Source of the DNA: Anaerolineae bacterium
GTDB taxonomy: Bacteria > Chloroflexota > Anaerolineae > 4572-78 > J111
Direction of reading: 5' to 3'
Assembly: GCA_023382535.1 (NCBI GenBank)
Contig: JAHDWA010000023.1
Span: 13,573-77,572, forward strand
Length of the DNA stretch: 64,000 bases
In this document: one piece after another, positions 39,576 to 50,403 of the stretch
Layout of the letters: each line of letters begins with the position of its first letter
Position numbering within the stretch: the stretch's first letter is position 1
Notes under the pieces: generated by a model
Database searches by the model: none
The model's input: the letters and a program-made list of their open reading frames with translations, nothing else
Told to the model about the DNA's origin: nothing
Translations under genes and position numbers: made by a program

Positions 39576-41411
39576 ATGAATATTCTGGGTATTTCCTGTT
39601 ACTACCATGATGCTGCCGCTGCTCTGTTGGTTGATGGTCAATTAGTGGCTGCGGCTGAAGAAGAGCGCTTTACCCGCAAAAAGCACGACAGCAGCTTTCC
39701 TAAAAATGCGATCAATTTCTGCTTGGCTCACAGCGGCCTGACTGCCGCCGATCTGGATTATGTCGTTTTCTATGAAAAGCCGCTGGTAAAATTCGAGCGC
39801 ATCTTGAAAACGACTCTGAGCACGTTTCCCCAATCCTGGGGCGTCTTTCGCGAGTCGATGGTCACATGGTTTGACGAAAAGTTGTGGATTAAAAGCCAAC
39901 TGCAAACGGCCATTGGCGTGCCGACGAGCAAAATTCTTTTTGTCGAACACCATCTTACCCACGCCGCCAGCGCCATGTTCTGCTCCCCTTATGCCGATGC
40001 AGCCGTTATTACCATTGACGGGGTCGGCGAATGGACAACGGCCACTATGGGCCAGGCAACGGCCCAGTGGAACGGGACGGGGGTAAACCGGATTGATTTG
40101 ACCCGCGAATTGCGCTTCCCCCATTCATTAGGTCTGCTTTACTCCGCTTTTACCGCTTACCTCGGCTTTCGGGTTAATAACGGCGAGTACAAAGTGATGG
40201 GCATGGCCCCATATGGCCAGCCACACTACATGGACGAAGTCTACAAACTGGTCAGAGTGGACGAGGATGGCGGCCTCACCCTCAATATGGACTACTTTAG
40301 CTTCCATCACTCAACCCACTCGACCTTTAACCAAAAATTTGTAGACCTGTTCGGTCCGGTACGAGGGGCAGAGTCTGAATTTTTTACCTGTAAGACCCAT
40401 CCCGCTAAAGATCATCCGCAGTGGAACGACGCCGTAGCCGCCCAAAATCAAAAATATGCCGACATAGCCGCCAGCATTCAGCGCGTGACCGAAGAGATCA
40501 TTTTGAAAATGGCTCAGGCCGCCTACCGGCAAACCGGCTCCAAAAATTTGGTCATGGCCGGCGGAGTGGCCCTCAACAGCGCGGCCAACGGCCGGTTGAT
40601 GCGCGAAGGGCCGTTTGAAAGTGTCTTTATCCAGCCGGCAGCCGGCGACGCCGGCGGGGCTATTGGCGCTGCTCTCTACGTTTACCACGTGGTGCTGGGC
40701 CAGCCGCGCAAATTTACGATGGAACATGCCTATTGGGGCGCTGATTATCCTGAAAGCCAGATGGTTGAGGCGATCAAAAAGGCCGGGTTTTCCTACGAGG
40801 CTTTTGACGACGACGATAAACTGCTCGACCAGGCCGTGGATACCCTGCTGGAAAGTAAGGTGATCGGCTGGTATCGAGGCCGCTTTGAGTGGGGACCGCG
40901 CGCTTTGGGCCATCGCTCGATCATCGCCGACCCGCGCCGGGATGAGATGAAAGAGATTGTCAATACCAAAATTAAGTTCCGCGAGCCGTTCCGCCCCTTT
41001 GCGCCGGTGGTGATGGAAGAACGCGCCCCGGAATATTTCACCACGCCCAACCTGGACAAGCAGTATCCGCCGCGTTATATGTTGATGGTTTCGGATATTC
41101 CGGAGGATAAGTGGGATAAAATTCAGGCCGTCTGCCACAACGGCACGGGCCGTTTACAGAGTGTCCGCGAGGAATGGAATTCCGGCTATTACAACCTGAT
41201 CAAGAAGTTCGATCAAGCTACGGGCGTGCCGGTGCTGCTAAATACCTCTTACAATCTGCGGGGTGAGCCAATTGTGACCACACCTCAAGAAGCAATTAAC
41301 ACCTTTGCTGCCTCTGATATTGATATGCTGGTTATGGGGCCATTTCTGGTGAAAAAACCGGAAGGTTATCAGGCCACCGGTTCACATCTCAGCCCGGATC
41401 AAGTGGACTGA
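39576..41411 (+). CDS. O-carbamoyltransferase, NodU/CmcH/SxtI family
   Basis: 611 residues. Transfers a carbamoyl group from carbamoyl phosphate through a carbamoyl-adenylate to a hydroxyl group. The Kae1-like domain begins MNILGISCYYHDAAAALL and LVAAAEEERFTRKKHD. The metal-binding His motif is VEHHLTHAASAMFCS, and the ATP loop is in VITIDGVGEWTTA. The C-terminal YrdC-like region contains RGRFEWGPRALGHRSI and GVPVLLNTSYNLRGEPIV. It ends a three-gene operon with SxtK- and SxtJ-like membrane proteins. No toxin-biosynthesis or polyketide gene is near. The acceptor is unknown; it may decorate an envelope component or a small molecule. Confidence 0.92.
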   Translation: MNILGISCYYHDAAAALLVDGQLVAAAEEERFTRKKHDSSFPKNAINFCLAHSGLTAADLDYVVFYEKPLVKFERILKTTLSTFPQSWGVFRESMVTWFDEKLWIKSQLQTAIGVPTSKILFVEHHLTHAASAMFCSPYADAAVITIDGVGEWTTATMGQATAQWNGTGVNRIDLTRELRFPHSLGLLYSAFTAYLGFRVNNGEYKVMGMAPYGQPHYMDEVYKLVRVDEDGGLTLNMDYFSFHHSTHSTFNQKFVDLFGPVRGAESEFFTCKTHPAKDHPQWNDAVAAQNQKYADIAASIQRVTEEIILKMAQAAYRQTGSKNLVMAGGVALNSAANGRLMREGPFESVFIQPAAGDAGGAIGAALYVYHVVLGQPRKFTMEHAYWGADYPESQMVEAIKKAGFSYEAFDDDDKLLDQAVDTLLESKVIGWYRGRFEWGPRALGHRSIIADPRRDEMKEIVNTKIKFREPFRPFAPVVMEERAPEYFTTPNLDKQYPPRYMLMVSDIPEDKWDKIQAVCHNGTGRLQSVREEWNSGYYNLIKKFDQATGVPVLLNTSYNLRGEPIVTTPQEAINTFAASDIDMLVMGPFLVKKPEGYQATGSHLSPDQVD

Positions 41412-41416
41412 AGCCA

Positions 41417-41488
41417 GAGGATAGATGATCGAGGATAGTAGATAGAAAGATACCATTTTCCATCTTCAATCCTCTATCTTCTATCTTC
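41417..41488. repeat. GATAGAA-type hairpin element between converging genes
   Basis: Imperfect 29-base arms (41417-41445 and 41460-41488) pair with seven mismatches. The unit GATAGTA/GATAGAA repeats at 7 bases and the right arm carries CTATCTT twice. It separates the carbamoyltransferase and the Ser/Thr kinase gene and probably also works as a terminator. Confidence 0.75.
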
Positions 41489-41492
41489 AAGT

Positions 41493-43862
41493 TCACGGTT
41501 TCCTGATAATCAAATTATCAAAATTCACCGTCGCCGACTGTTCCCCTTCAGCCATGTCTACGACCAGGGCAATTTTGCCCTCGGAAAGCCGGTCATTCTC
41601 CAACGTGGTCAACTGCACATCGTTGACAAAAAAGGTCAGGGTACTGCCTTTGGCCGAAATAATTAAACGATTGGCTTCGCCAGGCTTAATGGCCGGAGTG
41701 CTCGACCAATCCTTGAGTTTTTTCCACTCGCCGTCGTATAAAAGCACTGAATAGAGATTGTCATTCCCGATTTCGAAAACGTAAACATTCCCATCCTCGT
41801 CCAGGCGGAAGGCGACGCCATAGCTGTAATAGGTCTCGCTGTCGAGGGGGGTGGCATCTACACTTAAAATGAAATCGGAAAAATCCCGGCTGGGCAGTTG
41901 TTTTTCCACATAAGGTAGCTTGTCCGGCTTGGCGGTGACGCTCAGCGTGTAGCGACCGTCCTCAATCGTTACCTCATTTTGGCTGTACTCATCTTCAAAC
42001 TCGCCGGTAGACCAGCCTTTAGCGTCGGAGTCAAAGGCATCCTCAAAGAGAACAGCCGTGGTGGCGTCTAAGACGGCTAACTCGTCAGGGTTAAGCGAAC
42101 GGATGACGAGGTTATCGAAATCAACGGTCGCTTTATCACCCTCTTCGTACAGATCAAGGGCCACCCCAATCGCTCCACTGCTTAGGGTGTCATCCTCCAG
42201 GGAGGCCACTTCTATCCCGTTGACATAGAAGGTGAAGGACGAACCGGCCGCTTTGACCGTCAACTGATTGGTTCCCTCGCGGTTAATGACCGGCGACTCA
42301 GCCCACTCGACCAGGGTTTCCCACTCTCCATTGTACAGCACGCTGACCATGTAATAACCGTCGGAATTGACCTCAAAAGCGTACAAGTTGGCATCGTCTA
42401 CGTTCTCGCGGAGGGTCAGGCCATAGGCAAAATTACTGGCCACCTTCTTTTCTACCGGCGTTGCCTCAACCGAGAAAATAAAGTTGTCATACTCTGTATC
42501 GGCTAAATTGTTCCAGACAAAAACTCCCTGCTTGGCCTCCTGGGTCATCCGGTAACGGCCATCTACAAATTCGGTGTTGGTTACGCCGTACTCATCCTCT
42601 TGAGGGCCGGTAGGCCAATCATTCTGGTTAGAGCTAAAATCATCCTCAAACAAGATTTCTCCATCCAAGCCCGGAATATCAACAATTGGGACCGGGGTAG
42701 AGGCGCTAATTTCTGCAGTGGGTGGGGTTGGAATGGGTGCTTCCTCGGTAGCCGTTGGGATGTCTGTGGGTGTGGGTGTCTTTTCGATGCCAATGCTGAC
42801 GGCGGTAGGACTGCTGGCTAGCGGAGTACCCCCTCCACCACTGTCGGAAGCTATCAAGCCATAAAAGAGAAGCCCACCCCCCAACAGGCATAACAGGGCC
42901 ACCACCGCAACGCCGCCAATCAACCAGGGACCCATACCGCCCGATTTTTTAGCCGCAGCAGGCGCAGGACCGGTGACACCTTGAGTTTGGGTGGAAGGGG
43001 TCGGCAAGCTGACGGTGCGGCCGCCGCTTTCAATTTCATTGAGCGCATGTTGCAGCGCCCGCTGCATCTCCCCGGCGGTTTGATAGCGCTGCTCCGGTTC
43101 CTTGGCCATCGCTTTGACAACCACCTGCTCTAGGGGGTCAGGAATATTCGGATTAATCGCCCGCGGTGGGGTAAGAGGTTCGCTGACGTGCTTGAGCACG
43201 ATTGCTACCGGCGTTTCGGCTCGATAAGGCTGCTGTCCGGTCAGCAGCTCGTACAAGATGACTCCCAGAGAGTAAACGTCGGTTCTGCCGTCTATTTTGA
43301 CTCCCTGGGCCTGCTCCGGCGACATGTAAGCTGGTGTGCCCAGGACGCTCCCGGCCCCGGTTAGTTGGGTGGCCCCGGAACCGGCCATCATCTTGGCAAT
43401 ACCGAAGTCGGTTAGCAGCGGTTCGCCGTTGTCGTCAATTAAGATGTTGCTGGGCTTGATGTCGCGGTGAACCACCCCCTGTTTGTGGGCATAATCAAGC
43501 GCGCGGGCCACGTCACCGATCAGGCTCACCACCCGGTCATACGACAGGTTTTGGCCCATCAAGTTGGAGAGGGTGCCCCCCTTGATGTAGCGCATGACCA
43601 TGTAGGTCAGGCCCTCCTGGGTACCGAAATCGTACACCGGCAAAATATGGGGATGCTCCAGCGCGGCAATGGCTTTGGCTTCCTGTTCAAATCGTTTGAC
43701 AAAGCTGGGGTCCTGCGCGTATTGGCTGGGTAAAATTTTAATGGCCACGTTGCGGTGGATGGAGGGTTGGTAGGCCCGGTAGACGGTCGCCATCCCGCCC
43801 TGGCCAATCTGTTCAACGATTTGGTATTGGCCAATATTTTTGCCAATTAAATTATCTGACAT
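41493..43862 (-). CDS. Transmembrane Ser/Thr protein kinase with duplicated extracellular domain
   Basis: 789 residues. The kinase domain (about 10-270) has the P-loop IGQGGMATVYRA, catalytic K42, VHRDIKPSN (D134), DFG (153) and GTPAYMSPEQ, so it should be active. A Pro/Thr-rich linker leads to one transmembrane helix (about 311-336). The outside part has two copies of a roughly 190-residue beta domain (from 403 and from about 603), each starting LFEDDF/LFEDAF and containing RYxxxxxAK, the DxxVDG-like FYVNG/FFVND loop and ending DFDNLxIR; they resemble DUF1080/LamG-type carbohydrate-binding sandwiches. Such domains may sense a saccharide. The upstream HisN-like phosphatase is 14 bases away on the same strand. 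No PASTA repeats are seen. Confidence 0.9.
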   Translation of the reverse strand: MSDNLIGKNIGQYQIVEQIGQGGMATVYRAYQPSIHRNVAIKILPSQYAQDPSFVKRFEQEAKAIAALEHPHILPVYDFGTQEGLTYMVMRYIKGGTLSNLMGQNLSYDRVVSLIGDVARALDYAHKQGVVHRDIKPSNILIDDNGEPLLTDFGIAKMMAGSGATQLTGAGSVLGTPAYMSPEQAQGVKIDGRTDVYSLGVILYELLTGQQPYRAETPVAIVLKHVSEPLTPPRAINPNIPDPLEQVVVKAMAKEPEQRYQTAGEMQRALQHALNEIESGGRTVSLPTPSTQTQGVTGPAPAAAKKSGGMGPWLIGGVAVVALLCLLGGGLLFYGLIASDSGGGGTPLASSPTAVSIGIEKTPTPTDIPTATEEAPIPTPPTAEISASTPVPIVDIPGLDGEILFEDDFSSNQNDWPTGPQEDEYGVTNTEFVDGRYRMTQEAKQGVFVWNNLADTEYDNFIFSVEATPVEKKVASNFAYGLTLRENVDDANLYAFEVNSDGYYMVSVLYNGEWETLVEWAESPVINREGTNQLTVKAAGSSFTFYVNGIEVASLEDDTLSSGAIGVALDLYEEGDKATVDFDNLVIRSLNPDELAVLDATTAVLFEDAFDSDAKGWSTGEFEDEYSQNEVTIEDGRYTLSVTAKPDKLPYVEKQLPSRDFSDFILSVDATPLDSETYYSYGVAFRLDEDGNVYVFEIGNDNLYSVLLYDGEWKKLKDWSSTPAIKPGEANRLIISAKGSTLTFFVNDVQLTTLENDRLSEGKIALVVDMAEGEQSATVNFDNLIIRKP

Positions 43863-43876
43863 TTCTTTCTCCCGAA

Positions 43877-44656
43877 CTAGTCGTCATTGAGCAGGCGCAG
43901 CACTTCCGGCAGCAGGAGTTGGGTAGTTCCCAGCCCCTCCCTCGCATAAATGGTCGGGTTGCCCCGCCAATCGCCGAAATAGCCGCCGGCCTCGCTCAGA
44001 ATGGGCGGGAAGGGACCGCCATCCCAGGGATTGATGATGGGATCGAGCATTACTTCCACCCGGCCGGTGGCCACCAAGGCATAGCCATAAGCATCGCACC
44101 AGCCGGCGCGATACCCGGTAGTTTGTTTAAGCCGTTCCCAGGCTGCTGCCCGGCCGTATTTATCAAAAGAAGCCGCATCATAATGAGTTACAACAGCATC
44201 CTTTAAGCGTTCAACCGGCGAGACCCTAGCCCGCCGGCCGTTCCACCAGCAGCCTTCGCCGGTGGCCGCGGCGACGATCTCACCCAGCGCCGGAAAGTGA
44301 GCCACGCCCACCTGGCATTGGCCTTCAATTTCCAGCCCGATAAGGACTGCATACAACGGCACGCCGCGCACAAAGGAGCGGGTGCCGTCAATCGGGTCAA
44401 TCAGCCAGCGATGGCTGGAACCGGCCGTATTCTCCTGGCTGCCGTACTCTTCGCCGATAATGGCGTGGCCGGGGTATCGTTTTTCAATCCGGCTGCGAAT
44501 TAATTTTTCCGCTTCCCGGTCGGCCACCGTTACCGGGGATTCATCGCTTTTAAAGTCGGGGCGCAGGCCGGTTTGAAAGTGACCAAGCGTTAATTGGCCG
44601 GCCTGCCAGGCGGTTTCGATGGTGAAATCTAGATAATCACGGAGAGATTCAGACAC
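43877..44656 (-). CDS. Inositol-monophosphatase family phosphatase, HisN-like
   Basis: 259 residues. A metal-dependent phosphatase: motif I GEEYG (Glu ligand), motif II LIDPIDGTRSFVRG with the two Asp, and a C-terminal IINPWDGGPFPPILSEAGG. The GTG start at 44656 follows AAGGAG at six bases; the open frame extends six codons further with a TTG. The N-terminal half, with KSDESPVTVADREAE, is typical of the HisN histidinol-phosphatase subgroup. No other his gene is near. It shares a transcript with the downstream Ser/Thr kinase. Confidence 0.85.
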   Translation of the reverse strand: MSESLRDYLDFTIETAWQAGQLTLGHFQTGLRPDFKSDESPVTVADREAEKLIRSRIEKRYPGHAIIGEEYGSQENTAGSSHRWLIDPIDGTRSFVRGVPLYAVLIGLEIEGQCQVGVAHFPALGEIVAAATGEGCWWNGRRARVSPVERLKDAVVTHYDAASFDKYGRAAAWERLKQTTGYRAGWCDAYGYALVATGRVEVMLDPIINPWDGGPFPPILSEAGGYFGDWRGNPTIYAREGLGTTQLLLPEVLRLLNDD

Positions 44657-44680
44657 ATGCAGCTCCTTGGACAAATAAAA

Positions 44681-44699
44681 ATGCTATGCCTGATAGCAT
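44681..44699. promoter_or_regulatory. Small palindrome upstream of the HisN-like gene
   Basis: ATGCTAT (44681-44687) and ATAGCAT (44693-44699) are inverted around a five-base spacer, 25 bases before the start. A candidate operator or simple hairpin. Confidence 0.3.
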
Positions 44700-44797
44700 A
44701 GCATAAAATGGCTCGATTGACTACTTGGGTTTCCAGGTATAAGGTCAGGGGTTAGGATGCGTTTATCGTTGCGGGAGGGGAAGGCTCTAACCGGGTC

Positions 44798-45019
44798 TTA
44801 AAACGGGTATACGCCATATTTATCATTCGCTGCCGTTTGATCAACGGCCCACTCTTTCAGGTAGGCTTCAGCCTGAGCTTGGGCCAGTTTCTCTGCCTCG
44901 ACCTTACTGGCAGCCTTGATCGTCATCTCCCACTCCTGGCCGTTCCACTCAAAAAACGCCTGGGCAATATACTCCCCGGCCACTTCCTGATCGTTAACAA
45001 AAACTTCTGTCAGTTTCAC
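44798..45019 (-). CDS. Small hypothetical protein, 73 residues
   Basis: Not recognised. Beta strands in the first half (KLTEVFVNDQEVAGEYIAQAF) and a charged, Ala-rich helix (KAASKVEAEKLAQAQAEAYLKE) suggest a compact dsRBD-like or small binding fold, but no named family fits. The start is a GTG with a G-rich site eight bases upstream. Codon bias fits the neighbours. It stands alone. Confidence 0.5.
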   Translation of the reverse strand: MKLTEVFVNDQEVAGEYIAQAFFEWNGQEWEMTIKAASKVEAEKLAQAQAEAYLKEWAVDQTAANDKYGVYPF

Positions 45020-45239
45020 CCTTTCAACCCCCGCTGCCGGCCCTCAATCCTTAACATTTGGCCGCCCATTTTACCACAGCTTAATAGGGGCGGCAACAAA
45101 AGTCCAAATGACCAAAAAATAAATGACTTTTGGCACTTTTCCCGCTTCTCTTCTTGATGTATCTTTATAGCATTGTCTTAACAGCCTGCCGTTCCTTAAT
45201 ATTGATTTCATCACGTACCTCAGGAGACTGCTTTTTTAT

Positions 45240-47102
45240 ATGATCAAAACCGACATCCCCCTCCTTCTTCCCCCGCCCCACTATCTTTCTCTCGAAGCCG
45301 GCATATTTGAGGTTGTGGGCCAGGGTGCTATCCATTTGGGTGGCCAACAGCCAGCCGGACTCCACTTTACCGCCACTCAACTTCAAGACCGGCTGTCCGA
45401 GGTCAGTGGTCAGGCCTGGCCAATTAGCGCCGAGAGCGAAACAGGGACAATTCACCTCGCAGTAGACTCGACCCTCTCTCGTGGAACAGAAGCTTACCGG
45501 TTGGATATTACTCCCGAAGCTATCGAAATCAAGGGCGGCAGCCCGGCGGGCGTCTTTTACGGCTGCCAAACACTGTTCCAGCTCCTGCGCCAGTACAAAA
45601 CTCACCTGCCCTGCCTGCATATCGAAGATGCGCCGGATTTTCCCGTACGCGGCTTCATGCTCGACATCAGCCGTGACCGGGTGCCGACGATGGCCACTCT
45701 CCTGGCCTTGATTGACCGGCTGGCCGAGTGGAAGATCAATCACTTGCAGCTATACATCGAGCATACCTTTGCCTACCCCGGCCACCCGGTGGTCTGGCAG
45801 CAGGCCAGCCCGCTCGCCGGCGCGGAAATACTGCAACTGGACACCTACTGCCGCGAGCGCTTCATTGATTTGGTTCCTAACCAGGCCTCTTTCGGTCATA
45901 TGGAACGCTGGCTTAAACATCCGGCCTATCGTCCGCTCGCCGAATCGCCCAACGGCTGGATTTCTTCCTCAGGAAACTCTATCCCCCACCCATTTACTCT
46001 GAATCCGCTCCATCCCGGCAGTCTTGAACTGGTGGCGGGGCTTTACCAGGAGTTGCTGCCTTATTTCAGCAGCCGGCTCTTCAATATCAACGGAGACGAA
46101 ACCTTTGAACTCGGGCAGGGGGCCAGCCGGGAGGCGGTGCAGCAACGGGGCAAAACGGCTGTCTACTTTGAGTTCTTACATAAATTAAACCATCTGGTGC
46201 AGCAGGCGAACCGGCAGATGCTCTACTGGGCTGACTTTTACTGGGACCACCCCCAGGAATTCAGAAACCATCCCGCCGGGGCGATTGCGCTGGAATGGGG
46301 GTATGAAGCAGACCACGATTTCGCGGGTCACACCGCCTGCCTGGCCGAGGCTGGCGTCCCGTTTTATGTTTGTCCCGGCACCTCAACCTGGAACACCCTG
46401 CTGGGGCGAACCGCTAACACCCTGACCAACATTCTGAGTGCGGCGGAGAGCGGCCGGCGAAACGGGGCGCTGGGTTTGCTCGTCACCGATTGGGGGGATA
46501 ACGGCAGCCTGGCCTATTGGCCAATTTTATACCTGGGCCTGGCCTATGGGGCTGCGGCCGCCTGGGGCCTGGAACGGGCGCGGGTTATGTGCCTGCCAGA
46601 GACGCTCAGCCTGCACGCCTTTGGCGATCCCAGCGGCGAGACGGGCCGGATTGCTTATGACTTGGGCAATGCTTATTGTGTCAGCGACTTGCAAGGCCAC
46701 AACAGCGCCGCTCCGTTCTGGTTCCTGGTTAAAAACAAAGTGAGCGGCTGGCCCAAGCGTAAAGTCGAGGCGGCCCAGTTTCAACATTCATTGGAATACA
46801 CCGCCGGCCTGACTGCTCGTTGGCACGAAGCGCGGCCTGCCGAACCTGAAGCTGCCCTAATTCGGGCTGAGTTCGCCAACAACACGGCCATGTGGCAGCA
46901 TGCCTGTCGCTGCGGCCTGGCCGGGCTTGAGGAAAAAGCGGGACGGCGGCCAAACTGGTCACGCCTGGCCGAAGAACTGCAGGACATTGTGGCCGAACAT
47001 CATCGTCTCTGGCTGGCCCGGCACCGCCCCGGCGGCCTAACCGATAGTACCGCTCGCCTGGCCAGCCGCTTGCCTTACTATGCCGCCAGGATGGCGGCCT
47101 AG
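45240..47102 (+). CDS. Beta-N-acetylhexosaminidase, GH20
   Basis: 620 residues without a signal peptide, so it acts in the cytosol. The N-terminal GH20b-like domain (about 15-125) ends with GGSPAGVFYGCQTLFQLL, then the barrel starts at FPVRGFMLDISRDRVP. The catalytic Asp-Glu pair is in FNINGDETFELG. Substrate-binding Trp residues are in MLYWADFYWDHP and ALEWGYEAD. It is a family-typical length plus a helical C-terminal extension (from about 490). First gene of the operon with two GH38 genes and a GH4 gene, which suggests degradation of N-glycan-like oligosaccharides. The final substrate (GlcNAc or GalNAc) is uncertain. Confidence 0.88.
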   Translation: MIKTDIPLLLPPPHYLSLEAGIFEVVGQGAIHLGGQQPAGLHFTATQLQDRLSEVSGQAWPISAESETGTIHLAVDSTLSRGTEAYRLDITPEAIEIKGGSPAGVFYGCQTLFQLLRQYKTHLPCLHIEDAPDFPVRGFMLDISRDRVPTMATLLALIDRLAEWKINHLQLYIEHTFAYPGHPVVWQQASPLAGAEILQLDTYCRERFIDLVPNQASFGHMERWLKHPAYRPLAESPNGWISSSGNSIPHPFTLNPLHPGSLELVAGLYQELLPYFSSRLFNINGDETFELGQGASREAVQQRGKTAVYFEFLHKLNHLVQQANRQMLYWADFYWDHPQEFRNHPAGAIALEWGYEADHDFAGHTACLAEAGVPFYVCPGTSTWNTLLGRTANTLTNILSAAESGRRNGALGLLVTDWGDNGSLAYWPILYLGLAYGAAAAWGLERARVMCLPETLSLHAFGDPSGETGRIAYDLGNAYCVSDLQGHNSAAPFWFLVKNKVSGWPKRKVEAAQFQHSLEYTAGLTARWHEARPAEPEAALIRAEFANNTAMWQHACRCGLAGLEEKAGRRPNWSRLAEELQDIVAEHHRLWLARHRPGGLTDSTARLASRLPYYAARMAA

Positions 47103-47118
47103 GAAAATAGCAAGTTGG

Positions 47119-47173
47119 AAGACTGGAGAATTGGAGATGCCCCGACCTTCCGTTCTTCCAACCTTCCAGTCTT
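47119..47173. repeat. Hairpin element between GH20 and first GH38 gene
   Basis: AAGACTGGA (from 47119) pairs with TCCAGTCTT (ending 47173), with a longer imperfect arm beyond. The unit resembles the GGACTGGA repeat inside the second GH38 gene. Confidence 0.65.
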
Positions 47174-47190
47174 AATAGATCGGAACTGTT

Positions 47191-50399
<3,209 letters not shown>

Positions 50400-50403
<4 letters not shown>

